From assembly GCA_016210935.1 (NCBI GenBank), contig JACQTH010000561.1, positions 1-19,541 of the forward strand: 19,541 nt of DNA, given 5' to 3'. Source of the DNA: Acidobacteriota bacterium (GTDB lineage: Bacteria; Acidobacteriota; Vicinamibacteria; Vicinamibacterales; JACQTH01). The notes under the pieces were generated by a model. That model did no database searches. It saw only the letters and a program-made list of their open reading frames with translations, and was not told where the DNA came from. Of this stretch, positions 6,122 through 12,633 are shown in pieces. The first letter of the stretch is position 1, and each line of letters begins with the position of its first letter. Made by a program: the position numbers and the translations under genes.

Positions 6122-7324
6122 GTGAGGTTCCAGCGCGCGATCGTCATCGTTCTCGACAGCGTCGGGATTGGCGAGCTGCCGGATGCCGCCGCGTACGGTG
6201 ACCGGGGCAGCAATACCGTCGGCAACCTCGCGCGACAGGTTCATCTCGAAATCCCGACGTTGCGACGACTTGGGTTGGGGCGGCTGGTCGATCTTCCGCC
6301 TAAAGGCGGAAGCCACGAAGAAGTTGGAAGCCACGAAGACCCGGCCCCGGAGGCCTGCTACGGCCGTATGGCCGAGGCGTCGCCGGGAAAAGATTCCGTC
6401 ACCGGGCATTGGGAGCTGATGGGCCTGGTGCTGGATGGGGCATTCCCGGTGTTTCCCCACGGCTTTCCCGCGTCTGTGGTTCGGGAATTCGAGAGACGGA
6501 TCGGCCGGCCGACGCTGGGCAACACGGTAGCGTCGGGGACACACATTATCGATGCGCTCGGCGAAGAACACATCCGGACCGGCGCACCGATTGTCTATAC
6601 CTCAGCCGACAGCGTCTTCCAGATTGCGGCCCACGAGAATGTTGTGCCCCCGCCGGAGCTGTATCGGTTCTGCGAGGCGGCATTCGATATCGTCTGTCGC
6701 CGTCTCGGCGTTGGGCGTGTCATCGCGCGACCCTTTATCGGACAGCCGGGCACGTTCAAACGGACCGCGAATCGTCGCGACTTCGCGCTGACCCCGCCGG
6801 CGGATACGCTCCTCGACGTGCTGACCTCGCGGGGCTTCGACGTCGTCGCCATCGGCAAGATCGATGATCTGTTCGCCGGCCGAGGCATGACGCGAGCGAT
6901 ACATACCTCGAACGATGAAGAAGGGATGGACAGAATCGAAGAGACCATGGCCTCGACCAGCGGGGGACTGGTCTTCGCAAACCTGGTCGACTGCGATACG
7001 GTCTACGGCCATCGAAACGACGTGGCCGGCTATGCGGCCAACCTGGAGCGCTTCGATCGCCGGCTGGCGGGATTGATCCCCCGGCTCGACCCGCACGACC
7101 TGCTGTTCGTGACTGCCGATCATGGGAACGATCCGACGACATCCAGCACCGACCACTCTCGCGAATACGTGCCGCTCTTGGTGACCGGTCACGGGGTGCA
7201 CAGGGGGCGCAACCTCGGAACACGGCGAACCTTCGCCGATCTGGGCCAGACGCTGGCCCAGATCTTCGGCGTGCCTCCTGTCGCGAACGGCGTGAGCTTT
7301 CTATCGGAAATCAGGGAAAAATAG
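6122..7324 (+). CDS. deoB: Phosphopentomutase DeoB
   Basis: DeoB interconverts deoxyribose-1-phosphate and deoxyribose-5-phosphate (and the ribose equivalents) in nucleoside breakdown. The 400-residue protein has the alkaline-phosphatase-fold metal site: D12 (VLDSVGIGE), D292 and H297 (DCDTVYGHRND), D333/H334 (TADHGND) and H345. The phosphorylated Thr is T94 in DSVTGHWE. GTG 6122 gives a start at the first beta strand, with no visible ribosome-binding site. Residues about 59-76 (PPKGGSHEEVGSHEDPAP) are encoded by a palindromic repeat element at 6293-6338. From memory of the Bacillus enzyme, this makes the D12-to-T94 segment about 10 residues longer. All catalytic residues remain, so it is probably active. 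The dNTPase gene downstream may feed it through nucleoside phosphorolysis. Confidence 0.92.
   Translation: MRFQRAIVIVLDSVGIGELPDAAAYGDRGSNTVGNLARQVHLEIPTLRRLGLGRLVDLPPKGGSHEEVGSHEDPAPEACYGRMAEASPGKDSVTGHWELMGLVLDGAFPVFPHGFPASVVREFERRIGRPTLGNTVASGTHIIDALGEEHIRTGAPIVYTSADSVFQIAAHENVVPPPELYRFCEAAFDIVCRRLGVGRVIARPFIGQPGTFKRTANRRDFALTPPADTLLDVLTSRGFDVVAIGKIDDLFAGRGMTRAIHTSNDEEGMDRIEETMASTSGGLVFANLVDCDTVYGHRNDVAGYAANLERFDRRLAGLIPRLDPHDLLFVTADHGNDPTTSSTDHSREYVPLLVTGHGVHRGRNLGTRRTFADLGQTLAQIFGVPPVANGVSFLSEIREK
6293..6338. repeat. Palindromic element inserted in frame in deoB
   Basis: CTTCCGCC (6293-6300) and GGCGGAAG (6305-6312) form a perfect 8-bp stem with loop TAAA. The sequence continues with CCACGAAG, then a second GGAAGCCACGAAG (6326-6338). 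The same layout, an 8-bp CTTCCGGC/GCCGGAAG stem plus CCACGA, recurs between genes at 18047-18072. The deoB copy is translated as part of the protein. Confidence 0.75.
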
Positions 7325-7422
7325 AGTGCCTAGGGTGCCTGGAGTGCCTGAAGTGCGTAGGGTGCGAAGGCGTGTAAACGCGCGTCAGGCGCTTTAGGCA
7401 CTCTAGGCACCTCAGGCACTCT
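7323..7422. repeat. Hairpin of facing 9-nt tandem repeats after deoB
   Basis: The left arm (7323-7356) consists of 9-nt units: AGAGTGCCT, AGGGTGCCT, GGAGTGCCT, GAAGTGCGT, then AGGGTGCGA beyond the arm. The right arm (7389-7422) is its reverse complement at 29 of 34 positions, and all differences are transitions. The left arm starts within the deoB stop codon. It fills the gap before the dNTPase gene. A role as terminator or mRNA-end protector is inferred. Confidence 0.8.
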
Positions 7423-7433
7423 GTTCACTGATT

Positions 7434-8489
7434 GTGCTCATCCGAGAAGAGCTCGAGCGGCGGGAATACCAAATCCTCGCGCCACAGGCGGCGAAGAGCG
7501 CGAACACGCGCGGGCGCCTGCGGCCGGAACCGGAAGACGACATCCGGCCCTCCTTTCAGCGCGATCGCGACCGCATCATTCACTCCAAGGCGTTCCGCCG
7601 TCTCAAACACAAGACCCAGGTCTTCTTCTCCCCGACAGGCGATCATTACCGGACGCGGCTCACTCACACGCTCGAGGTCGCGCAAATCGCGCGCACGATC
7701 GCCAAGGCGCTCCGGCTTCACGAAGAGCTGACCGAAGCGATCGCCCTCGGACACGATCTGGGCCACACGCCCTTCGGGCACGCCGGCGAGCGCGTTCTGA
7801 ACGACTTGATTCCCGGCGGCTTCAATCACTACACCCAGAGCCTTCGCATTGTCGATGTCCTCGAGAACGACGGCCACGGGTTGAACCTCACGTGGGAAGT
7901 GCGGGATGGCATCGCCAAGCATTCGAAAGGCAAGACGGGGTCGCCGGTGCACGGCGATCCGGACCATCGCGCGCAGACGCTGGAAGGGCAGATCGCCAGA
8001 ATCGCCGATCTCATCGCGTACGTGAATCACGACGTCGACGATGCCACACGAGCGGGCATTTTGAGGCCGGAGGACCTGCCCGCGGGACCGATCCAGGTGC
8101 TGGGGGCGACCACATCGGAGCGAATCGGACGCATGGTCAAAGCCGTCGTGCTGGACACGCTGGCCCAGAACCTGCGCTCGATCACGATGAGCCGGGAGAT
8201 CCTGGACGCGACGCTGGAATTGCGGCGCTTTCTGTTCGCCGCCGTGTACGAGAACGAGGCCTCCACACTGGAATTCAAGAAGGCGTCCGGGATTCTGGGT
8301 GGATTATGGGAGAAGGTGCGCGAGCGGCCGGAAGCCTATGTCGACGAGCGCACCCTCGAGCACGACGGTCTCGACGTCGCGGTCTGTGACTTCATCGCGG
8401 GGATGACCGATCGCTATGCCGTCGCGCTGTTCGAGCGTCTGTATGTGCCGCGGCCCTGGACGATCGGATCGCCGGTGGAGGATCGATAG
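7434..8489 (+). CDS. dGTPase-like deoxynucleoside triphosphate triphosphohydrolase
   Basis: A 351-residue HD-domain enzyme of the Dgt family (the shorter, dGTPase-like type), which cleaves dNTPs to deoxynucleoside and triphosphate. The HD metal ligands are seen as H78 (RLTHTLEV), H107/D108 (ALGHDLGHTPFGHAGE) and D200 (YVNHDVDDA). RDRDRIIHSKAFRRLKHKTQVF at 43-64 is the family's N-terminal signature. GTG 7434 is the first start after the repeat; no ribosome-binding site is clear. Deoxynucleosides made here could be split by a phosphorylase to deoxyribose-1-phosphate, the substrate of the DeoB enzyme encoded just upstream. Substrate preference among dNTPs cannot be read from the sequence. Confidence 0.88.
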   Translation: MLIREELERREYQILAPQAAKSANTRGRLRPEPEDDIRPSFQRDRDRIIHSKAFRRLKHKTQVFFSPTGDHYRTRLTHTLEVAQIARTIAKALRLHEELTEAIALGHDLGHTPFGHAGERVLNDLIPGGFNHYTQSLRIVDVLENDGHGLNLTWEVRDGIAKHSKGKTGSPVHGDPDHRAQTLEGQIARIADLIAYVNHDVDDATRAGILRPEDLPAGPIQVLGATTSERIGRMVKAVVLDTLAQNLRSITMSREILDATLELRRFLFAAVYENEASTLEFKKASGILGGLWEKVRERPEAYVDERTLEHDGLDVAVCDFIAGMTDRYAVALFERLYVPRPWTIGSPVEDR

Positions 8490-8498
8490 CCGACGAGA

Positions 8499-8648
8499 GT
8501 TCATCTACGATGGTTCCAACAATGGTTCGTCGACGATGGTTCGACAAGGGTTCGCCACGAGGGTTCGGGCCGTACGAACCTTCGTCAGCGAACCTTCGGG
8601 CGAACCTGCGTAACGAACCACCGTCTGAACCTCCGTCACGAACCCTCG
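8499..8648. repeat. Long inverted array of GGTTC / GAACC units
   Basis: Five GGTTC units (8512, 8524, 8538, 8549, 8562) spaced 11-14 nt apart are followed by six GAACC units (8576, 8590, 8602, 8615, 8627, 8640) spaced 12-14 nt apart. Together they form a dyad of about 140 nt centred near 8571. Sequence between units is only partly conserved (ACGA- and CGTC-type linkers). It occupies most of the 215-base gap between the dNTPase gene and yceD and ends 8 bases before a TATAAT. It resembles a large mRNA hairpin or a clustered binding-site array. No protein-coding frame is credible here. Confidence 0.8.
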
Positions 8649-8656
8649 CCGGTAGG

Positions 8657-8662
8657 TATAAT
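8657..8662 (+). promoter_or_regulatory. Possible -10 box of the yceD-fab operon
   Basis: A perfect TATAAT lies 42 bases before the yceD ATG, directly after the GGTTC/GAACC array and ahead of a run of tightly packed genes. A transcript starting about 7 bases later would have a leader of about 35 bases. The -35 position holds only a weak match, so the assignment rests on the -10 box and the position. Confidence 0.4.
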
Positions 8663-8704
8663 GGAAGGTCGCCTGCAGCGCTTGAACCCCCGCAAGGTAC
8701 TAAC

Positions 8705-9286
8705 ATGTCCCGGAACCCTTTCGCTCTCGACGTCAGCCGTATCCGCGAGAAGGACACTCGCGTCGGGCGGGTGTTCCAGCCAGGGCAGATCGCGCAAATC
8801 ACGGCGGCCGGACCTGGGGGGACGGATACCGAACATTATCGCGTGGTGGCTCCCGTCGAGCTGGCCTTCGACCTGCACAAGGACCATCGCCGCTTCCGGC
8901 TCACAGGGACCGTCAGGACGGTTCTCGAAGTGACGTGTGGCAGATGCCTCGAGCCGTTCACGCGCGACGTGAACGAGGCGTTCGATCTGGTGTATCTCCC
9001 CCAGAGCGAGAACAGGGGAGAAGGCGAAGTCGAGATCGAGGGCCAGGAACTCACCACGGCGTTCTACCAGGACGACCTCATCGATCTGTGGCAGCTGATG
9101 CGGGAGCAGTTCTACCTGTCGCTGCCGATGAAGCTCCTGTGCTCGGAGGCCTGCCGCGGGCTGTGCCCCGAGTGCGGGACCAATCTGAACGTGCGGACCT
9201 GCGAGTGCCGGCACACGTGGGAAGATCCGCGTCTGGCGGGGCTCCGATCGTTGTTGCCTGCAGTAAAAGAGAAGAACCATGCCTAA
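8705..9286 (+). CDS. yceD: YceD/DUF177 family zinc-ribbon-like protein
   Basis: A 193-residue member of the DUF177 (YceD, large ribosomal RNA subunit accumulation protein) family, linked in other bacteria to 23S rRNA accumulation and nearly always encoded before rpmF. It shows CGRC at 78-81 followed by LEPF, the typical core, and a C-terminal Cys-rich part CSEACRGLCPECGTNLN (146-162) with two more Cys at 166 and 168, consistent with metal binding. ATG 8705 is the start that gives a normal N-terminus, with a weak AAGG 7 nt upstream. The longer frame from 8510 would translate the repeat array and is rejected. Its end overlaps rpmF by 8 nt, indicating coupling. Confidence 0.88.
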   Translation: MSRNPFALDVSRIREKDTRVGRVFQPGQIAQITAAGPGGTDTEHYRVVAPVELAFDLHKDHRRFRLTGTVRTVLEVTCGRCLEPFTRDVNEAFDLVYLPQSENRGEGEVEIEGQELTTAFYQDDLIDLWQLMREQFYLSLPMKLLCSEACRGLCPECGTNLNVRTCECRHTWEDPRLAGLRSLLPAVKEKNHA

Positions 9287-9461
9287 TCCGAAACGTCGTC
9301 ATTCCAAAGCCCGGACCGCCAAACGCCGCACGCATGACGCGCTTGCGCCGCTGATGCTCGGCGAATGTCCGCACTGTCACGAGCCGAAGCGTTCGCATCA
9401 GGTGTGTCCGCATTGCGGGTACTATCGCGGCCGGCAAGTCCGCGCGGTCGAGGAGGAGTAG
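9279..9461 (+). CDS. rpmF: 50S ribosomal protein L32, zinc-binding form
   Basis: A 60-residue protein with the L32 N-terminus PNPKRRHSKARTAKRRTHDAL and four Cys in two CxxC pairs, C30/C33 and C43/C46, that form the zinc ribbon of the C+ form of L32. It is part of the large ribosomal subunit. ATG 9279 overlaps the yceD end by 8 nt. The order yceD-rpmF-plsX-fab is conserved across many bacteria and ties ribosome production to membrane-lipid synthesis. Confidence 0.96.
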   Translation: MPNPKRRHSKARTAKRRTHDALAPLMLGECPHCHEPKRSHQVCPHCGYYRGRQVRAVEEE

Positions 9462-9472
9462 CTTTAAGGACT

Positions 9473-9541
9473 AGGGGTCAGGGTCAGGGGTCGGTAGGAG
9501 TTGCAGACCAACCGATCCCTGTTCCCCGACCCCCGTCCCCT
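9473..9541. repeat. Inverted repeat of GGGGTCA units with C-rich right arm
   Basis: The left arm (9473-9495) is AGGGGTC AGGGTC AGGGGTC GGT. The right arm (9511-9541) is complementary, with C-runs at 9517, 9524, 9530 and 9537 that fit a G3N1-7 quadruplex pattern on the minus strand. It lies inside the rpmF-plsX gap of an otherwise continuous operon, so it probably does not fully stop transcription and may tune expression or mRNA processing. Confidence 0.72.
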
Positions 9542-9547
9542 TTCGCT

Positions 9548-10555
9548 ATGCGGATCGCGGTCGACGCGATGGGCGGCGATCGGGCCCCCGGCGCCGTCGT
9601 GGATGGCGCGGTGATGGCCGCTCGATCGCTCGACATCGGCGTGCTGCTCGTGGGGCCGGAAGCCACGCTGGAGCGCGAGCTCGGCCGGCACACGGGGTTT
9701 GGCGCGCTCGACGTTTCGATTCTTGACGCGCCCGAGTACATCGAAATGGACGCGCCCCCGGCCGCCGGCCTGCGGCGAAAGCCGAACGCCTCCATCAAGA
9801 TCGCGGCGCAGGCGGTGGCCCGGGGTGACGCGTCGGCGTTGTTCAGCGCCGGCAACACCGGTGCGACCGTCCTGGCGGCGCATGCCGCCTGCGGGATGGT
9901 CCACGGGGTCGATCGTCCCGCGCTCGCGACGACGATTCCGACCCGGGGCCGACCGGCCGTGCTGCTCGATGTCGGGGCGAATGTCGAGTGCCGCCCGCAG
10001 CACCTCGTTCAATTTGCCGTCATGGGCACCGTGTACGCGCGGCTCGCGCTGGCCATCGACGCTCCGCGCGTCGGTCTGCTGTCGATCGGCGAAGAAGAAA
10101 CCAAAGGCAACGAGCTGACCCGCGAGGCGCACAAGCTTCTCAAGGCCACCAGCTTGAACTTCGTGGGGAATCTGGAAGCTCGCGACGTCTATAGTGGTGA
10201 GGCCGACGTGATCGTCTGCGATGGGTTCACGGGCAACGTGGTCCTGAAAATCAGCGAAGGCCTGGTCGAGTTGGTCGAGGGACTGCTCCGGGAGGAGCTC
10301 TCCACCACGTTCAGCACCCGGGTGGGCTATCTCCTGTCGCGGCGGTCGTTTCGCCGATTTCACAAGCGCGTCGACTACTCGGAGTACGGCGGTGCCCCGC
10401 TGCTGGGCGTCGGCGGCGTTTGCGTCGTGGGCCACGGGAGATCGTCCGCCAAGGCCGTTCGAAACGCGGTGGCCGCGGCCCACCGGTTCGCGGCGCAGAA
10501 GTTCGTCGGCCGGATTGAACAGGAACTGATCGCCTCCTCTGCGCCGCACTCTTGA
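9548..10555 (+). CDS. plsX: Phosphate acyltransferase PlsX
   Basis: PlsX converts acyl-ACP to acyl-phosphate, the donor for PlsY in making lysophosphatidate. The 335-residue protein opens with the family signature MRIAVDAMGGDRAPGAVVDG. It also has SALFSAGNTGAT, LLDVGANVECRP, GEEETKGNELT and VCDGFTGNVVLKISEG, all typical of PlsX. ATG 9548 was chosen because it starts this signature; an in-frame extension back to 9365 runs through rpmF and repeat DNA. Its TGA overlaps the TTG start of fabD (TTGA, 10552-10555). fabH, which often follows plsX, is absent. Confidence 0.95.
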   Translation: MRIAVDAMGGDRAPGAVVDGAVMAARSLDIGVLLVGPEATLERELGRHTGFGALDVSILDAPEYIEMDAPPAAGLRRKPNASIKIAAQAVARGDASALFSAGNTGATVLAAHAACGMVHGVDRPALATTIPTRGRPAVLLDVGANVECRPQHLVQFAVMGTVYARLALAIDAPRVGLLSIGEEETKGNELTREAHKLLKATSLNFVGNLEARDVYSGEADVIVCDGFTGNVVLKISEGLVELVEGLLREELSTTFSTRVGYLLSRRSFRRFHKRVDYSEYGGAPLLGVGGVCVVGHGRSSAKAVRNAVAAAHRFAAQKFVGRIEQELIASSAPHS

Positions 10556-11493
10556 TAGCCTTCCTTTTTCCGGGACAAGGTTCGCAGAAAGTCGGCATGG
10601 GCCGGGCCCTCGCCGGCGCGTTTCCCATCTGCCGGGCGACGTTTGAGGAAGCGGATCGCGAGCTGGGCGAACCGCTCAGCCGGTTGTGTTTCGAAGGTCC
10701 GGACGATCAGCTGATGCTCACCGAGAATACGCAGCCCGCCATTCTGGCCGTCAGCATGGCCGCGTATCGCCTGGCGACGTCGAGCGGCGTGCGGCCCGGT
10801 TTCGTCGCCGGTCACAGCCTGGGCGAGTACTCGGCGAACGTCGCAGCCGGCACGGTCGCGTTTGGTGATGCGCTCCGGCTGGTCCGGCGTCGCGGTCAGT
10901 ACATGCAGGAGGCCGTGCCAGTCGGCGAAGGCGCCATGGCGGCGATTCTGGGGCTGGATGCCGAAGCCGTGACGGCGGCGTGCGAGGAAGCGAGCGCCGA
11001 GCGTGGCGGGGAAGTGGTGAGCCCGGCGAACATCAACGCTCCCGGCCAGATCGTCGTTGCCGGAGCGCGTGAGGCCGTGCGGATCGCCGGCGAGCGCGCA
11101 CGCGCGAAAGGCGCCAAGCGTGTCGTCCCGCTCCCGGTCAGCGCACCATTCCATTGCGCGCTGATGGAGCCGGCCGCACGGCGACTGGAGCCGGAGCTTC
11201 GAATGATCCAAGCCAGGGATCCGGTGGTGCCGGTCGTCGCCAACGTCGATGCGGACGTGAAGCGAGAGGGGCCGGCCTGCGTGGAGGCGCTGGTCCGGCA
11301 GGTGGCGGCGCCTGTCCAATGGGAGCGGGTCGTCCGGCGGCTTGCCACGGAAGGCGTTCGCGCATATGTTGAGGTGGGTCCGGGCACGGTCCTGACCGGC
11401 CTCGTTCGGAAGATTCACCGCGACGCTACGGTCCTCAATTTCGAGACCCCCGACCAGTTGGCGGCCGTCGAGGAGCTTTGGGGTCAGGTGTAA
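10552..11493 (+). CDS. fabD: Malonyl-CoA:ACP transacylase FabD
   Basis: FabD loads malonyl groups onto acyl carrier protein for fatty acid elongation. The 313-residue protein shows FPGQGSQKVGMG (6-17), the nucleophile Ser89 in GHSLGEYSA and the catalytic His201 in PVSAPFHCALME. The E. coli numbers are S92/H201. The start is TTG 10552, overlapping the plsX stop by 4 nt. No ATG or GTG fits the conserved N-terminus, so a rare TTG start with coupled translation is likely. The C-terminus is typical (VEVGPGTVLTGLVRKI). The stop codon is the first part of a 14-bp inverted repeat. Confidence 0.95.
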   Translation: MIAFLFPGQGSQKVGMGRALAGAFPICRATFEEADRELGEPLSRLCFEGPDDQLMLTENTQPAILAVSMAAYRLATSSGVRPGFVAGHSLGEYSANVAAGTVAFGDALRLVRRRGQYMQEAVPVGEGAMAAILGLDAEAVTAACEEASAERGGEVVSPANINAPGQIVVAGAREAVRIAGERARAKGAKRVVPLPVSAPFHCALMEPAARRLEPELRMIQARDPVVPVVANVDADVKREGPACVEALVRQVAAPVQWERVVRRLATEGVRAYVEVGPGTVLTGLVRKIHRDATVLNFETPDQLAAVEELWGQV

Positions 11494-11540
11494 CGAAGCT
11501 TCGCCTCAAACCGGCCAGTGAAGCACGCGAAGCTTCGTTA
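11491..11540. repeat. Perfect 14-bp inverted repeat at the fabD end
   Basis: TAACGAAGCTTCGC (11491-11504) and GCGAAGCTTCGTTA (11527-11540) are exact complements separated by 22 nt. Each arm contains the 10-bp self-palindrome CGAAGCTTCG. The TAA of the left arm is the fabD stop codon. It sits in the fabD-fabG gap within an operon, so it may stabilise or process mRNA rather than end it. Confidence 0.85.
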
Positions 11541-11560
11541 CTAGTGACCCCCTCATTCAG

Positions 11561-12301
11561 ATGTTCGATCTCAGCGGCCAGGTCGCGCTCGTCACCGGTG
11601 CGTCACGCGGGATAGGCCGCGCGATTGCCCTGGCGCTCGCCCGGCAGGGCGCGCTGGTGGGCGCGGCGGCGCGTGACGACCATGCGGCCGGCACGGTCTC
11701 CGAGATCGCGTCGGCAGGGGGCCGCGCCGAAGCGCTCAGCGTCGATGTGACGATGCCGGACAGCGTCGAGCGCGGTGTCCGGATGTTTCTGGACCGACAG
11801 GGCCGCATCGACGTGCTGGTGAGCAATGCCGGGATCGCTCGCGATCAGTTGCTGCTGCGGATGAAGCGCGAAGACTGGGACGCGGTCATCGCGACCAACC
11901 TGACGGCGACGTTCCTGTGCACGCAGGCCGTGCTGCGTCCGATGATCAAGCAGCGATCCGGGCGCATCATCTGCATCAGCTCCGTCGTGGGGCAGATGGG
12001 GAACGCCGGTCAGGCGAATTACGCCGCGTCGAAGGCCGGCCTGGTGGGATTTGCGAAGTCGATGGCGCGCGAGGTGGCCTCGCGGGGGATCACCGTGAAC
12101 GTGGTGGCGCCGGGACTCATCGACACCGATCTGACGCGGGCCCTGGATGCCGCGACGCGCGACCAATGGGCGGCGCAGGTGCCGCTCGGCAGGCTGGGAT
12201 CGACGGCCGACGTGGCGGCCGCCGTGTGCTTCCTCGCGTCGGAGGAAGCGGCGTATATTACGGGTCAGGTTCTGGCCGTCAATGGCGGGATGTACATGTA
12301 G
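11561..12301 (+). CDS. fabG: 3-oxoacyl-ACP reductase FabG
   Basis: A short-chain dehydrogenase of 246 residues that reduces 3-ketoacyl-ACP with NADPH in each elongation cycle. It has the Rossmann motif TGASRGIG (12-19), SNAG (88-91) and the catalytic residues S141 (ISSVVGQMG), Y154 and K158 (YAASK), matching the FabG spacing. NGGMYM closes the chain as is usual in FabG. ATG 11561 follows the inverted repeat; no ribosome-binding site is visible. acpP starts 8 nt after its stop. Confidence 0.93.
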   Translation: MFDLSGQVALVTGASRGIGRAIALALARQGALVGAAARDDHAAGTVSEIASAGGRAEALSVDVTMPDSVERGVRMFLDRQGRIDVLVSNAGIARDQLLLRMKREDWDAVIATNLTATFLCTQAVLRPMIKQRSGRIICISSVVGQMGNAGQANYAASKAGLVGFAKSMAREVASRGITVNVVAPGLIDTDLTRALDAATRDQWAAQVPLGRLGSTADVAAAVCFLASEEAAYITGQVLAVNGGMYM

Positions 12302-12305
12302 GAGG
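12300..12305 (+). promoter_or_regulatory. Strong ribosome-binding site of acpP (AGGAGG)
   Basis: AGGAGG overlaps the fabG stop codon and lies 4 nt before the acpP ATG 12310. It is the strongest Shine-Dalgarno sequence in the window, fitting the very high amounts of acyl carrier protein cells need. Confidence 0.85.
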
Positions 12306-12309
12306 TTCG

Positions 12310-12552
12310 ATGGCCGTTGCAGACAAAGTGAAAAGCATCATCGTGGAGCAGCTCGGGGTCGACGAGGAGGAGGTCACGGCGGATGCGTCGTTCGTCGATG
12401 ATCTCGGCGCCGACTCGCTCGACACCGTCGAGCTGGTCATGGCGTTCGAAGAGGAGTTCGGGATCGAGATTCCGGACGAGGACGCCGAAAAAATCACGCG
12501 CGTGAAGGAAGCGATCGAGTACATCGATTCGCACGCCAAGAGCAAGAAGTAG
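12310..12552 (+). CDS. acpP: Acyl carrier protein
   Basis: An 80-residue acidic helical protein that carries growing acyl chains on a 4'-phosphopantetheine arm. The attachment site is Ser36 in GADSLDTVELVMAFEEEF. The sequence matches housekeeping AcpP throughout (VTADASFVDDLGADSLD, DEDAEKITRVKEAIEYI). Its perfect ribosome-binding site and place between fabG and fabF agree. The C-terminal tail SHAKSKK is basic and slightly longer than in E. coli. Confidence 0.97.
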   Translation: MAVADKVKSIIVEQLGVDEEEVTADASFVDDLGADSLDTVELVMAFEEEFGIEIPDEDAEKITRVKEAIEYIDSHAKSKK

Positions 12553-12558
12553 GGGTCG

Positions 12559-12597
12559 AGCGGGCTCGGCCCGAGGGGCCAGCGGGCTCGGCCCGAG
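12559..12597. repeat. Direct repeat of a 17-nt unit between acpP and fabF
   Basis: AGCGGGCTCGGCCCGAG occurs at 12559-12575 and again at 12581-12597, with a 22-nt period. Each copy contains the self-complementary CTCGGCCCGAG, so each can form its own small hairpin. It is placed after the acpP stop, where a structure could help keep acpP mRNA more abundant than the distal gene; that role is inference. Confidence 0.75.
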
Positions 12598-12624
12598 CGC
12601 GCCGGGAAGCCACAGCGGGGACGT

Positions 12625-12629
12625 GGAGG
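12625..12629 (+). promoter_or_regulatory. Ribosome-binding site fixing the TTG start of fabF (GGAGG)
   Basis: GGAGG lies 4 nt before TTG 12634. No ATG or GTG is available near the conserved KRRVVVTGIG N-terminus, so this site supports TTG as the true start. Confidence 0.75.
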
Positions 12630-12633
12630 TGTC

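Noticed and set aside
8499..8648. CRISPR array
   Set aside because: Units are only 5-7 conserved bases spaced 11-14 nt apart and reverse orientation halfway. There are no repeats of 23-40 nt with unique spacers and no cas genes.
8510..8704. Upstream extension of yceD from 8510
   Set aside because: It would translate the GGTTC/GAACC array; the family N-terminus starts at ATG 8705.
9464..10549. A 361-codon minus-strand frame, and similar ones at 10375-11418 and 12279-13325
   Set aside because: All are antisense to plsX, fabD, acpP and fabF, with Arg/Ala/Gly-rich low-complexity products and no motif.
11917..12552. A 211-codon frame that reads into acpP, as if AcpP had a long N-terminal extension
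   Set aside because: The extension is an off-frame reading of fabG. acpP has its own AGGAGG and ATG at 12310 and a normal 80-residue length.
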